A stretch of 64,000 bases of DNA from Flavobacteriales bacterium (lineage in GTDB: Bacteria > Bacteroidota > Bacteroidia > Flavobacteriales_F > PHOS-HE28): positions 62,001 to 126,000 of the forward strand of contig JADKCV010000003.1 in assembly GCA_016718655.1 (NCBI GenBank), written 5' to 3'. Each line of letters opens with the position of its first letter. Position 1 is the first letter of the stretch. The position numbers and the translations under genes were made by a program. The notes beneath the pieces were generated by a model that saw only the letters and a program-made list of their open reading frames with translations, made no database searches and was not told the DNA's origin. This document shows, piece by piece, positions 16,761 to 26,442 of this stretch.

Positions 16761-17773
16761 TCATCACCGCGATCTTCCTGCTGGTGCTTTTCGTGGTCAC
16801 ACTGACCGTGGCGGCCTACTCCACTTTCGGCGAGCGCAAGGTGGCGGCCTTCATGCAGGACCGTATCGGCCCCAACCGCGCAGGTCCCTTCGGCCTTCTG
16901 CAACCGGTGGCCGACGGGCTGAAGATGATCATGAAGGAGGACTTCATCCCCGCCATGGCCAACCGCAAGCTCTTCGTGCTGGGCCCTGCCATCGCCATGA
17001 TGACGGCCCTGCTCACGGGGGTGGTGATCCCCTGGGGCGGCACGCTGACCTTCGGCGATGTGAGCTTCGACCTGCAGGGCACGGACCCGGAGATCGGCAT
17101 CCTGTACGTGTTCGCCATGGTGAGCATCGGCGTCTATGGCATCATGCTCGGGGGCTGGGCGAGCAACAACAAATTCGCTTTGTTGGGGGCCATCCGCGCG
17201 GCCAGCCAGATGGTGAGCTATGAACTGGCGATGGGCCTTAGCATCGTGGCGCTGGTGATGCTGACCGGCACACTGAGCCTGAGCGGCATCGTGGCCTACC
17301 AGGTGGAGAACGGCTGGGGCATCATCCACCAGCCTTTGGGCTTCCTGATCTTCATCGTGTGCGCCTTCGCCGAGTGCAACCGGGCACCCTTCGACATGCC
17401 CGAGTGCGAGACCGAACTGGTGGGCGGTTACCACACCGAGTTCAGCAGCATGAAGCTCGGGTTCTACCTCTTCGCCGAGTACATCAACATGTTCATGAGC
17501 AGTGCCGTGATCGCCACGCTCTATTTCGGCGGAAGCCATGTGCCGGGCCTCTCCTCGTTGGGCCTCGACCCGAACCTGGTGACGGTCATCGGCGCCGCGG
17601 CCATGTTCGCGAAGACCTTCTTCTTCATCTTCTTCTTCATGTGGGTGCGGTGGTCCATCCCCCGCTTCCGCTTCGACCAGTTGATGAACCTCGGCTGGAA
17701 GCGCTTGATCCCGTTGGGCATCCTCAACATCGTGGTGACCGGTGGCTTGTATTACCTCATCAACGGCTTTTGA
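16757..17773 (+). CDS. nuoH: NADH-quinone oxidoreductase subunit H
   Basis: NuoH is the membrane subunit forming the quinone entry site. It is 338 residues with about eight membrane helices. GPNRAGPFGLLQPVADGLKM, the acidic loop AECNRAPFDMPECETELVGG and YHTEFSSMKLGFYLFAEY are diagnostic. Start and nuoG stop overlap by 4 bp. Confidence 0.97.
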   Translation: MIITAIFLLVLFVVTLTVAAYSTFGERKVAAFMQDRIGPNRAGPFGLLQPVADGLKMIMKEDFIPAMANRKLFVLGPAIAMMTALLTGVVIPWGGTLTFGDVSFDLQGTDPEIGILYVFAMVSIGVYGIMLGGWASNNKFALLGAIRAASQMVSYELAMGLSIVALVMLTGTLSLSGIVAYQVENGWGIIHQPLGFLIFIVCAFAECNRAPFDMPECETELVGGYHTEFSSMKLGFYLFAEYINMFMSSAVIATLYFGGSHVPGLSSLGLDPNLVTVIGAAAMFAKTFFFIFFFMWVRWSIPRFRFDQLMNLGWKRLIPLGILNIVVTGGLYYLINGF

Positions 17774-17774
17774 G

Positions 17775-18365
17775 ATGGCCAACGCGCTGCAGCCCCTGAC
17801 AAGCCGCTCCCGTGTGGTGAGCAACAAGAGGATGACGTTGATGGAGCGCATCTACCTGCCCGCCATCGTGGGTGGACTGATGATCACCATCCGGCACATG
17901 TTCCGCACCAAGCGGCCCACCATCCAGTATCCGGAGGAAAAGCGCCCGATGAGCGAAAACTACCGCGGCCAGCATGTGCTCAAGCGCGATGACCAGGGCC
18001 GCGAACGATGCACCGCCTGCGGGCTCTGTGCGGTCGCCTGTCCGGCCGAGGCCATCACCATGACCTCCGGCGAGCGCAAGGCGGGCGAGGAAGGCCTGTA
18101 CCGCGAGGAGAAGTACGCTGTCACCTACGAGATCGATATGCTGCGCTGCATCTTCTGCGGCGATTGTGAGGAGGCCTGTCCGAAGGAGGCCATCTTCCTG
18201 ACCGACCGTCTGGTGGAGAGCAACTACCTGCGCACACCCTTCGTGTTCAGCAAGGACGAGCTCGTGGAGCCTTTGGACCCCGCCAGACGCGTGGATGTGA
18301 GCAAACGACAGACGCCGGAAGTGCTGCGGTTCAAACAGGTGATGAAGGCCGCACACAATCGCTGA
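17775..18365 (+). CDS. nuoI: NADH-quinone oxidoreductase subunit I
   Basis: NuoI carries two [4Fe-4S] clusters (N6a, N6b). The 196-residue protein has both eight-iron ferredoxin motifs, CTACGLCAVACP and CIFCGDCEEACP. It starts one base after the nuoH stop. An N-terminal amphipathic stretch of about 55 residues precedes the conserved GQHVLKRDDQGRERC segment. Confidence 0.96.
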   Translation: MANALQPLTSRSRVVSNKRMTLMERIYLPAIVGGLMITIRHMFRTKRPTIQYPEEKRPMSENYRGQHVLKRDDQGRERCTACGLCAVACPAEAITMTSGERKAGEEGLYREEKYAVTYEIDMLRCIFCGDCEEACPKEAIFLTDRLVESNYLRTPFVFSKDELVEPLDPARRVDVSKRQTPEVLRFKQVMKAAHNR

Positions 18366-18373
18366 CCGGGACC

Positions 18374-18919
18374 ATGGCCACTCTCTTCTACATCATCGCC
18401 GCGATCAGTGTGATCAGTGCGCTGTTCGTGGTGAGCGCGAAGAACCCGGTGAACAGTGTGATCGCCCTCATCGTGTGTTTCCTGAGCATCGCCGGGCATT
18501 ACATCCTGCTCAATGCGCAGTTCCTGGCCATGGTGCACATCATCGTCTACACCGGTGCCATCATGGTGCTTTTCCTGTTCGTGATCATGCTGCTGAACCT
18601 GAATCGGGCGAGCGAACCGATGAAGACCTTGGGCACGCGTGTAGCGGCCGTGCTTTCCGGCGGGCTGCTGTTCCTGACCTTGGTGGCCGCCATCCGCAAC
18701 GGGGTCGGCATCTCACCGGCGAACGACTTCGACCCCGGCATCGGGCTGGTGCGCAGCGTGGGCATGTCCCTCTTCAATGAGTTCCTGCTTCCTTTCGAAG
18801 TGAGCAGTGTGCTCTTCCTGAGCGCCATGGTGGGCGTGGTGCTGCTGGCCAAGAAGGAAGGCAGCGCGAGGGCCTCCACAGTGGAAGGCTCCGCCGCCTT
18901 GACCGAAAAGGAACTGTGA
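18374..18919 (+). CDS. nuoJ: NADH-quinone oxidoreductase subunit J
   Basis: NuoJ is a hydrophobic membrane-arm subunit. The 181-residue protein has five predicted membrane helices and the family segment NPVNSVIALIVCFLSIAGHY followed by MVHIIVYTGAIMVLFLFVIM. It overlaps nuoK by 4 bp. Confidence 0.94.
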   Translation: MATLFYIIAAISVISALFVVSAKNPVNSVIALIVCFLSIAGHYILLNAQFLAMVHIIVYTGAIMVLFLFVIMLLNLNRASEPMKTLGTRVAAVLSGGLLFLTLVAAIRNGVGISPANDFDPGIGLVRSVGMSLFNEFLLPFEVSSVLFLSAMVGVVLLAKKEGSARASTVEGSAALTEKEL

Positions 18920-19254
18920 GCATGGACCAGGACATCATCACTTCGATCCGTGTGATCCCGATGGAGCACTACCTGATGCTGAGCTTCCTGCTGTTCAGCA
19001 TCGGTGTGGCGGGCGTGGTGTTCCGTCGCAACACCATCATCATCCTGATGTGCCTGGAGTTGATGTTCAACAGCGTGAACCTGCTGTTGACGGCCTTCAG
19101 CGCGTACCACAGCGACCCGCGCGCTCAGGTGTTCGTGTTCTTCATCATGCTCGTGGCCGCGGCCGAGGTCACCGTGGGCCTGGCGATCCTGGTGATGATG
19201 AAGCGCAATGTGGACAGCGTGGACGTGAACCAACTGAACCGCTTGAAATGGTAG
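18916..19254 (+). CDS. nuoK: NADH-quinone oxidoreductase subunit K
   Basis: NuoK is a three-helix antiporter-like membrane subunit. MEHYLMLSFLLFSIGVAGV, the helix with the conserved glutamate in LMCLELMFNSVNLLL and the second glutamate in AAAEVTVGLAIL are present. The GTG at 18916 couples to the nuoJ stop; an ATG two codons later (18922) is an equally plausible start. Confidence 0.94.
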   Translation: MSMDQDIITSIRVIPMEHYLMLSFLLFSIGVAGVVFRRNTIIILMCLELMFNSVNLLLTAFSAYHSDPRAQVFVFFIMLVAAAEVTVGLAILVMMKRNVDSVDVNQLNRLKW

Positions 19255-21140
19255 GACAGGACGTCCTGGTGCTGCTGGTCCCCGCCCTGCCCCTGCTCGG
19301 GGCGGTGCTCATCGGCACACTGCGCAAACGGCTCTCCGCGGGCCTTGCCGGCGGACTGGCCACGACCCTTCTTGCGGGTGCTTTTGCCTGCAGCGTGGCG
19401 CTCTTCCTCAGCGAGCACACCGAGCTGGGCGGTCGCACGCTGCGGCTTTTCGATTGGATCCACGTGGAGGGCATGATGATCCCCTTCGCCTTCCGGATCG
19501 ACGCCCTGTCGCTGACCATGATGCTGCTGGTGACCGGCGTGGGCACCTTGATCCATCTGTACTCCATCGGTTACATGCATGCCGATGGCCGGGCAAGCAC
19601 CTTCTTCGCGCAGCTGAACCTGTTCTGCTTCGCGATGCTCCTGCTGGTGATGGGCTCCAACCTGTTGATCACCTTCATCGGTTGGGAGGGCGTGGGGCTG
19701 TGCAGCTACCTATTGATCGGGTTCTGGTACACCAACCCGGATTACAACTACGCGGCGCGCAAGGCCTTCGTGATCAACCGGATCGGCGACGTGGGGATGG
19801 TGCTGGCCATGGCCTTGCTGTTCCAGCAATTCGGCACCTTGGAATATGCGGCCATCGCCGAACAGGCCGGATCGCTGTTGACCGGGAACCACCTGGTGGT
19901 GTTGGCCACCCTGCTGCTGTTCGTCGGTGCCATGGGGAAAAGCGCGCAGCTCCCGCTCTTCACCTGGTTGCCCGACGCCATGGCGGGTCCCACGCCCGTC
20001 AGCGCCCTCATCCACGCGGCCACCATGGTCACGGCGGGCATCTTCCTGGTGGTGCGCAGTTCGGTGCTCTTCGAACTGGCACCGGTCACCCAGGACGTGA
20101 TCCTGGCCGTGGGGACCGCCACCGCCCTGCTGGCCGCGAGCATCGGCCTGTTCCAGAACGACATCAAGAAAGTGCTGGCCTATTCCACCGTGAGCCAGTT
20201 GGGCTACATGTTCGCCGCACTGGGCATGGGGGCCTATGACGCGGCCATGTTCCATGTGGTGACCCATGCCTTCTTCAAGGCCCTGCTCTTCCTGGGGGCC
20301 GGCAGCGTGATCCATGCCTTGGGCGGTGAACAGGACATCCGGCGTATGGGCGGTCTGCGCGGCAGCATCCGCATCACGTACATCACCTTCCTGATCGGCA
20401 CGCTCGCCATCTCGGGTCTTCCGTTGCTCAGCGGCTTCTTCAGCAAGGACCTCATCCTTGCGCACGCCTACCAATATTCCCCGGTGGTCTTCGCCCTGTT
20501 GCTCGGCGGGGCGTTGCTCACCACCTTCTACATGTTCCGCCTCTTCTTCCTCGTGTTCCATGGAAGCTACCGGGGCGGCGCACATCCGCATGAAAGCCCC
20601 GCCACGATGACCATTCCCCTGATCATCCTGGCGGTGCTCAGCGTGGTGGGCGGCGTGCTGAACGTACCGCACCTGCTGGGTGGCCATGAGGCGATGAAGC
20701 ACTACCTGTCCACCGCGGCACCGGCCCTGGGTGCCTCCAGCCTTCACCTTGCAGCAGCCGTGGAATGGACGCTCATGGGCATCACCACGGCACTGGTGAT
20801 CGCCACAGTGGCCCTGACCTACCGCCGCTTCGCCATCGCTCCAACACTGGATGGCGATAGCGCTTCCATGCCGATGCCCAAGCGTCTGTTGGCGGAACGC
20901 TGGCGCATCGATGAACTGTATGCCCGGGCGTTCGAGCGTCCATTCGGCTGGTTGAGCACGCAATTCCACGCTGTGGGTGAACAGCGCGTGATGATCCCGT
21001 TGATGGTCGGTTTCGGTGCGATCACCCTCCGGCTGGGCGGCTTGGTGCGCAGGATCCAGACCGGGAACGCAAGCTTCCACCTGTTGGCCATGTTGGCGGG
21101 CATCATCATCTTCCTCATCATCACCTTGTTGAGCAACTGA
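19248..21140 (+). CDS. nuoL: NADH-quinone oxidoreductase subunit L
   Basis: NuoL is the distal antiporter-like proton channel with a long lateral helix. It is 630 residues from the ATG at 19248, which overlaps the nuoK end. The proton-antiporter signature is clear: LITFIGWEGVGLCSYLLIGFW, GAMGKSAQLPLFTWLPDAM, GPTPVSALIHAATMVTAGIF and YSTVSQLGYMFAALG. A C-terminal hydrophobic segment of about 20 residues closes the lateral helix. Confidence 0.97.
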   Translation: MVGQDVLVLLVPALPLLGAVLIGTLRKRLSAGLAGGLATTLLAGAFACSVALFLSEHTELGGRTLRLFDWIHVEGMMIPFAFRIDALSLTMMLLVTGVGTLIHLYSIGYMHADGRASTFFAQLNLFCFAMLLLVMGSNLLITFIGWEGVGLCSYLLIGFWYTNPDYNYAARKAFVINRIGDVGMVLAMALLFQQFGTLEYAAIAEQAGSLLTGNHLVVLATLLLFVGAMGKSAQLPLFTWLPDAMAGPTPVSALIHAATMVTAGIFLVVRSSVLFELAPVTQDVILAVGTATALLAASIGLFQNDIKKVLAYSTVSQLGYMFAALGMGAYDAAMFHVVTHAFFKALLFLGAGSVIHALGGEQDIRRMGGLRGSIRITYITFLIGTLAISGLPLLSGFFSKDLILAHAYQYSPVVFALLLGGALLTTFYMFRLFFLVFHGSYRGGAHPHESPATMTIPLIILAVLSVVGGVLNVPHLLGGHEAMKHYLSTAAPALGASSLHLAAAVEWTLMGITTALVIATVALTYRRFAIAPTLDGDSASMPMPKRLLAERWRIDELYARAFERPFGWLSTQFHAVGEQRVMIPLMVGFGAITLRLGGLVRRIQTGNASFHLLAMLAGIIIFLIITLLSN

Positions 21141-21141
21141 C

Positions 21142-22587
21142 ATGGCCCTGCTCGCGCTCCTGCTCATCCCCTTGCTCACGGCCATGGTGCTGCTGGTGGC
21201 CACACCGACGCGTTACGCCAGGGGCATCGCCTTATTCTCCAGCTTGGTGAGCCTGGCGCTCACGCTTTGGCTGTGGTCGAACTATCAAGGCATACCCGTA
21301 CAGGCATTGGACGTCGAATGGGCCACGGCCTGGGGCCTTCGGTTCACACTGGGGTACGACGGGGTGGGCCTGCTGATGCTCCTGCTGACCGCGTTGGTGT
21401 ATCCCTTCATCATCGGGGCAGGCTATGGTGAACGGCTCCAGCACCCTTCCATGACCAACGCCCTGCTGCTGTTCACCCAGAGCTTCGTCATGGGCGTGTT
21501 CACGGCGCAGAACCTGCTGCTGTTCTACATCTTCTACGAACTGGCCCTGTTGCCGGTGTTCTTCCTGCTGCTGTACTGGGGCGGTGAACGGCGACGGGCC
21601 ATCACCGTGCGGTTCTTCATGTACACCCTGCTGGGCGGTCTTTCGCTCCTGTTCGGTGCGGTCTATTGCCTGGTGCAGGTGGAAGGATTCAATGGCGACC
21701 TGTCGGCACTGGCCACGCTCGACCTGCCCTATGACACACAGGTCTGGCTGTTCTGGGTGCTGTTCCTGGCATTTGCCATCAAGCTGCCGATCTTTCCCTT
21801 CCACGGCTGGCAGCCCGACACGTACACCACCGCACCTGTGCAGGGCACCATGGTGCTCTCTGCCGTGATGCTGAAGATGGGCCTGTATGGCACCATGCGC
21901 ATCGTGTTCCCGGCCGTGCCGCTCGGTGTTGAACACTGGCGCGACACGGTCATCGTGCTCAGCCTGGTCGGTGCCATCTACGCGGCCGTCATCGCCTTCC
22001 GTCAGTCGGACCTTCGCCGCTTGATCGCCTATTCATCCCTCAGCCACGTCGGGGTGTTATGCGCCGGACTGTTCACCTGCAATCGCCTGGGCATGACCGG
22101 TTCGCTCTATCAGGCCTTTGCACACGCGGTATTGGCCATCGGCATGCTCTACATCTCCGGCGCGTTGAAGGAGCGCGTGGGGTCGAGCGAGATGGCTGCC
22201 ATGGGTGGACTGAAGGCCCGCGTACCACGTCTGGCCGTGCTGTTCATGCTGGTGCTCGTCAATGCCATCGGACTGCCGTTCACACAGAGCTTCGTGGGCG
22301 AATGGCTCATGTTCGCGGGGCTTTGGCAGGTGAGCACATGGTTGTCATTGGCGGCGGTATCGACCATCGTGCTGGGTGCCATCTACATGCTATACGCTTA
22401 TCAGCGGGTGATGCTGGGGACGGACAAATGGGAGATCGAGATGAGCGATGTGAGCCTGCGCGACCACTTGGTATTGGTGCCGCTGGTGACCCTCACCTTC
22501 GTGCTCGGCGTGCATCCTCGGCCCATTCTGGACCTCGTGGAGGGGCCCGTACAAGTGCTGCTCACCTCATTCCCATCCCTGAACTGA
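21142..22587 (+). CDS. nuoM: NADH-quinone oxidoreductase subunit M
   Basis: NuoM is the second antiporter-like subunit. It is 481 residues. The conserved glutamate in FYIFYELALLPVFFLL, the lysine segment AIKLPIFPFHGWQPDTYT and YSSLSHVGVLCAGLF are present. It starts one base after the nuoL stop and ends one base before nuoN. Confidence 0.97.
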   Translation: MALLALLLIPLLTAMVLLVATPTRYARGIALFSSLVSLALTLWLWSNYQGIPVQALDVEWATAWGLRFTLGYDGVGLLMLLLTALVYPFIIGAGYGERLQHPSMTNALLLFTQSFVMGVFTAQNLLLFYIFYELALLPVFFLLLYWGGERRRAITVRFFMYTLLGGLSLLFGAVYCLVQVEGFNGDLSALATLDLPYDTQVWLFWVLFLAFAIKLPIFPFHGWQPDTYTTAPVQGTMVLSAVMLKMGLYGTMRIVFPAVPLGVEHWRDTVIVLSLVGAIYAAVIAFRQSDLRRLIAYSSLSHVGVLCAGLFTCNRLGMTGSLYQAFAHAVLAIGMLYISGALKERVGSSEMAAMGGLKARVPRLAVLFMLVLVNAIGLPFTQSFVGEWLMFAGLWQVSTWLSLAAVSTIVLGAIYMLYAYQRVMLGTDKWEIEMSDVSLRDHLVLVPLVTLTFVLGVHPRPILDLVEGPVQVLLTSFPSLN

Positions 22588-22588
22588 G

Positions 22589-23956
22589 ATGAGCGCCCTG
22601 GTCCTGCTCTCCGTCCTTGGTGTGCTGCTGCTTTACGCAGGCCTCTTCGGAAAACGCACGCTGCTGGCCCCCCTGGGGATCATCGGCCTGCTGGCCACGA
22701 TGGTCGTCATCCGCTCCGGCTGGATGATGAACGTACCGCTTGTGGGTGCCATGGTGCGCTTCGATCACTTCGGCTCCGTCTTCGGGCAGGCGCTCACGTT
22801 GATCACCGTACTGCTGTTCATCTTCGGCATCGATTACTACAGCCGGGTGCGGGAGAACGTGGCCGAACAGTACGCCCTGATCATCTTCTCACTGGTCGGT
22901 GCGGTACTGCTGATCAGTTATTCCAATCTGTTGGTACTGTTCCTGGGGATCGAGATCCTGAGCATCCCCTTGTACATCCTCGCGGGTGGCAAGCGGGACA
23001 GCTTCCGGAGCGGTGAGGCGGCCTTCAAATACTTCCTGCAGGGATCCTTCGCCTCGGGCTTCTTCCTCATGGGCATCGCACTGCTCTATGGCTCCACTGC
23101 ATCCCTGGACCTGGCCACGGTTCAGGCTTCGGCAGCCTCTGCGAGCGGGTCGGCCCACATGCTGTACCTCCTTGGCCTGTTCTTCACCATCGCAGGACTG
23201 GCCTTCAAAGTGGCAGCGGTGCCCTTCCACTTCTGGAGTCCGGACGTCTATGAAGGCTCGCCCACCTTGGTGACCGCCTACATGAGCACGGTGGTGAAGA
23301 CGGCCGCCTTCGCCGCCTTCCACCGCCTGATCGCGGGGATGGAACTCCCGGGTGCGATCCAAACGATGCTGGTGGTGATGACGCTGCTCACCCTGTTCCT
23401 GGGCAACATCGTGGCCCTGCGCCAGACCCAGTTCAAACGCTTGCTCGCTTATTCCGGCATCGCCCACAGCGGGTTCCTGCTGCTGACCTTCCTGGGAAGC
23501 GATCCTGGGGCGCCGGGTGTCCTGTTCTATTATTCCATCACCTATTCCTTGGCCACGATGGGGCTGTTCGTGGTGCTCACACTCGCCAAACGGTCGGCCA
23601 ATGGCGACGAGAACATCCGGATCTTTCGGGGGCTTTACCGCAGCAGCCCATGGCTGGCAATCGTCACCATGTTGTTGCTCCTTTCCTTGGCAGGCATACC
23701 GCTGACGGCCGGGTTCGTCGCCAAGTACCAGGTGTTCCTCCTGGGCATTGAAGGCGGCTACATCCTGACAACGGCCTTCGCTGTGGCGATGGCGCTGGTC
23801 GGGGTCTATTACTACGTGTTGGTGATCCGGGAGGCGTTCACACCCCGTGAACAGGCCCCTGAACTGGTGGTGAGCCGCTTGAACTGGCTGGTGATCTCCT
23901 TCTGCGGGCTCGCGGTCGTGGTGCTCGGTCTGGTGCCCGAACTGCTGCGATTCTGA
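22589..23956 (+). CDS. nuoN: NADH-quinone oxidoreductase subunit N
   Basis: NuoN is the third antiporter-like subunit and the last gene of the operon. It is 455 residues. VLFLGIEILSIPLYILAG, FKVAAVPFHFWSPDVYEGSP and LAYSGIAHSGFLLLTFLG match the family. A strong hairpin follows its stop directly. Confidence 0.97.
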   Translation: MSALVLLSVLGVLLLYAGLFGKRTLLAPLGIIGLLATMVVIRSGWMMNVPLVGAMVRFDHFGSVFGQALTLITVLLFIFGIDYYSRVRENVAEQYALIIFSLVGAVLLISYSNLLVLFLGIEILSIPLYILAGGKRDSFRSGEAAFKYFLQGSFASGFFLMGIALLYGSTASLDLATVQASAASASGSAHMLYLLGLFFTIAGLAFKVAAVPFHFWSPDVYEGSPTLVTAYMSTVVKTAAFAAFHRLIAGMELPGAIQTMLVVMTLLTLFLGNIVALRQTQFKRLLAYSGIAHSGFLLLTFLGSDPGAPGVLFYYSITYSLATMGLFVVLTLAKRSANGDENIRIFRGLYRSSPWLAIVTMLLLLSLAGIPLTAGFVAKYQVFLLGIEGGYILTTAFAVAMALVGVYYYVLVIREAFTPREQAPELVVSRLNWLVISFCGLAVVVLGLVPELLRF

Positions 23957-23957
23957 C

Positions 23958-23979
23958 CCGGGTTGCTTGCAACGCCCGG
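23958..23979 (+). terminator. Hairpin after nuoN
   Basis: CCGGGTTGC pairs with GCAACGCCCGG with one bulged G and a very tight loop. It begins two bases after the nuoN stop. No T-tract follows, so it may end transcription only with help, or stabilise the 3' end of the nuo mRNA. Confidence 0.5.
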
Positions 23980-24082
23980 CCAGGAGGGAATGAGTTCAGT
24001 GCGACCTGGGGGGGCGCCTTGTCTCCGTTCAAGGAAACGTTGGGCAGGCTGGCTTGAGGCGATCGGACCTGCTACTGATGTA

Positions 24083-25318
24083 CTAGTGCCCGAGCTCCCC
24101 CTCCCACTTGCTCACCACACTGGTGGCGATGGCATTGCCCACCACGTTGGTAGCGCTGCGGCCCATGTCGCAGAAGTGATCGATGGGCAGGATCAGCGCG
24201 ATGCCTTCGATCGGCACGCCGAACATCCCCAATGTTGCTGCCACTACCACCAGTGAGGCCCGTGGAACCCCCGCTATGCCCTTGCTGGTCAGCATCAACG
24301 TGAGCAGCATGGTCAGCTGCATAGGTAGATCATGAGCGAGCGGCACATCATAGACCTGCGCAATGAAGAGGCTGGCAAAGGTCATGTACATCATGCTGCC
24401 GTCCAGGTTGAAGCTGTAGCCCAATGGCAGCACGAAGCTCACCACCTTGTCCTTGCAGCCGAAGCGTTCCAATTCCTCCATGAGCTTCGGCATCACCGCT
24501 TCACTGCTGGTGGTGCTGAAGGCGATGGTCACCGGCTGCACGATGCGTCGCATCAGTTCCTTCATCCGCAGACCCAGGAAAAGGAAACCGACACCCAACA
24601 GGATGATCCACAGAATGAGCAGGCCGAGGTAGAACTGACCGATGTACACCGCATACGTGCTGAGGACACCGAGCCCATGTATTGCGATCACGGCCGTGAT
24701 GGCCCCGAAGACACCCAACGGGGCGAAGTTCATCACATAACCCACCATCTTCAAGATCACGTGCGACACGCTCTCCAGCAGCTTCACCACCGGCTTCGCA
24801 TAGTCGCCGATGCTGGCACAGGCCACCCCGAAGAACAGGCTGAACACCACGATCTGCAGCACCTCGTTGGTGGCCATCGCCTCCACGATGCTCTTGGGGA
24901 ACAGGTGTGCGATGAAGTCCTTCAGGGTGAAGGCCTGTGTCTTACCGATCACATCGGCGACATCTCCGCTGGCTTCCAACTGAAGTCCCACACCGGGCTT
25001 CAGCACGTTCACCAGTAACATGCCGAGCAGGAGACTGACCAACGAAGCGGACATGAACCAGAGCAGGGCACGGCCGCCTACACGTCCCACGGTCTTCATA
25101 TCACCCAACTTCGCGATGCCCACCACCAGCGTACTGAACACCAACGGGGCGATGATCATCTTCACCAAGCGCAGGAAGATGTCCGTCAGGATCTTCAGGT
25201 TCTCGGCCACTTCCTTTCTGGCCTGGAGCTCCATCCCATGGTGCATGGCATATCCCACAGCGATGCCCAGTACCATGGCGATCAGGATCCAGATGGTCAG
25301 TCGGTTGTTCTTTGTCAT
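24083..25318 (-). CDS. Dicarboxylate/amino acid:cation symporter (DAACS family)
   Basis: A 411-residue transporter that imports C4-dicarboxylates or acidic amino acids with Na+ or H+. The start at 25318 (MTKNNRLTIWILIAM) is where similarity begins; the longer open frame upstream is not coding. Family marks are FLRLVKMIIAPLVFSTLVVG, the serine-rich re-entrant loop IAFSTTSSEAVMPKLMEEL, the NLDGSMMYMTFASLFIAQ helix and LTSKGIAGVPRASLVVVAATL, ending with the NVVGNAIATSVVSKWEGEL helix. Whether it is GltP-, GltT- or DctA-like cannot be settled by eye. It is convergent with nuoN. Confidence 0.93.
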   Translation of the reverse strand: MTKNNRLTIWILIAMVLGIAVGYAMHHGMELQARKEVAENLKILTDIFLRLVKMIIAPLVFSTLVVGIAKLGDMKTVGRVGGRALLWFMSASLVSLLLGMLLVNVLKPGVGLQLEASGDVADVIGKTQAFTLKDFIAHLFPKSIVEAMATNEVLQIVVFSLFFGVACASIGDYAKPVVKLLESVSHVILKMVGYVMNFAPLGVFGAITAVIAIHGLGVLSTYAVYIGQFYLGLLILWIILLGVGFLFLGLRMKELMRRIVQPVTIAFSTTSSEAVMPKLMEELERFGCKDKVVSFVLPLGYSFNLDGSMMYMTFASLFIAQVYDVPLAHDLPMQLTMLLTLMLTSKGIAGVPRASLVVVAATLGMFGVPIEGIALILPIDHFCDMGRSATNVVGNAIATSVVSKWEGELGH

Positions 25319-25334
25319 CAGATTTGGCTGGTGC

Positions 25335-25342
25335 CGAAAGTA
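25335..25342 (-). promoter_or_regulatory. Possible -7 box (TACTTTCG) before the symporter
   Basis: On the minus strand TACTTTCG is one base off TAnnTTTG and lies 16 bp before the symporter ATG. It resembles the dxs box TACTTTTG. Confidence 0.35.
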
Positions 25343-25446
25343 AGCGCGGTCTCCGGATACATGAGATTTCTGGCAGTCGGAGCACTCAAACAAGCAACCA
25401 AGAAGGGCATTAATTATCCATGGTGGTATTTCCCATGGAATATATA

Positions 25447-25454
25447 TACATTTG
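25447..25454 (+). promoter_or_regulatory. -7 box (TACATTTG) before pirin gene
   Basis: TACATTTG fits TAnnTTTG exactly and lies 29 bp before the ATG at 25484. It ends an AT-rich island (about 25405-25455) in a GC-rich genome, which also contains two CCATGG sites 11 bp apart. This looks like a real promoter region. Confidence 0.55.
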
Positions 25455-25483
25455 CACCTTGTACAGCAAAAAATCCAACACTC

Positions 25484-26362
25484 ATGGATCGTAAGAAATT
25501 CCTCCGCAAGAGCCTTCTGGGTGCCAGCGTCCTGGTCAGTGGCGCAGCTGCTGCCACCGCGCTCCGGAAAGACATCGACGAATCGAAGCCCTTGGACCCC
25601 GTAGGCTTCGATCACCTTCCTCCAACACCTCCCGAACGCATGGAAAACATGGTACTCCACCGCGCCAGCGAGCGCGGCACCGCCGATCACGGTTGGCTCA
25701 AGGCCAACTTCAGTTTCAGCTTCGCCAACCACTACGATCCCACCCGGATGCACTTCGGTGTGCTGCGTGTGATGAACGATGACATCATAGCGGCCGGCAA
25801 GGGTTTCGGCACCCACCCGCACGATAACATGGAGATCATCACCATCCCGTTGAAGGGGGCCCTGCAGCACAAGGACAGCATGGGCAACACCAGCATCATC
25901 AACGCGGGCGATGTGCAGGTGATGAGCGCCGGCACGGGCATCCTGCACAGCGAATTCAACCCGAACGCGGACAAGGACGCGAACACCCTGCAGATCTGGC
26001 TATTCCCGCGCCAGCGGCAAGTGACCCCGCGCTACCAGCAGATGACCCTGGACCCGCAGGAACGCGTGAACAAGTTCCAGCAGGTGCTTTCGCCGAACCC
26101 CGATGACGCCGGCGTGTGGATCCATCAGGACGCCTGGTTCCACATCGGCAACTTCGATGCGGACCGCAACGCATCCTACTCCGTGAAGCGCAAAGGCAAT
26201 GGCGTATACGCCTTCATCATCAGCGGTAGCGCCACCATCAACGGCCAGCAGCTGGGCAAGCGCGATGCGCTGGGGGTGTGGGACACCGCCGCATTGGACA
26301 TCCAAGTAGGCCCTGACGGCGCCGAGATCCTGCTGCAGGATGTGCCGATGGAATTGGCATGA
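25484..26362 (+). CDS. Pirin family protein with N-terminal export-like signal
   Basis: Pirins are bicupin iron proteins; some act as quercetinases or redox sensors. The 292-residue protein contains the cupin 1 metal pattern GFGTHPHDNMEIITIPLKG, with two His and a Glu, then GDVQVMSAGTGILHSEFN with a third His. A weaker second cupin follows (about 200-290). Unlike ordinary pirins it begins MDRKKFLRKSLLGASVLVSG and then AAAATALRKD. This resembles a Tat-type or lipobox-free export signal, although the motif has RKKF rather than RR. Two promoter-like elements precede it. YceI is 80 bp downstream. Export is inferred, not shown. Confidence 0.85.
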   Translation: MDRKKFLRKSLLGASVLVSGAAAATALRKDIDESKPLDPVGFDHLPPTPPERMENMVLHRASERGTADHGWLKANFSFSFANHYDPTRMHFGVLRVMNDDIIAAGKGFGTHPHDNMEIITIPLKGALQHKDSMGNTSIINAGDVQVMSAGTGILHSEFNPNADKDANTLQIWLFPRQRQVTPRYQQMTLDPQERVNKFQQVLSPNPDDAGVWIHQDAWFHIGNFDADRNASYSVKRKGNGVYAFIISGSATINGQQLGKRDALGVWDTAALDIQVGPDGAEILLQDVPMELA

Positions 26363-26442
26363 TCGATCATTTCTGAAAACCCGTACGGGCGGGAAATGCT
26401 GAGCGCAGTCGAAGCGACCGCCCCGACCAAACCTCGACCAAC

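Noticed and set aside
24083..25948. 621-codon reading of the symporter gene
   Set aside because: The first 210 codons lie antisense to the pirin gene and have no similarity to transporters; the ATG at 25318 matches the family start.
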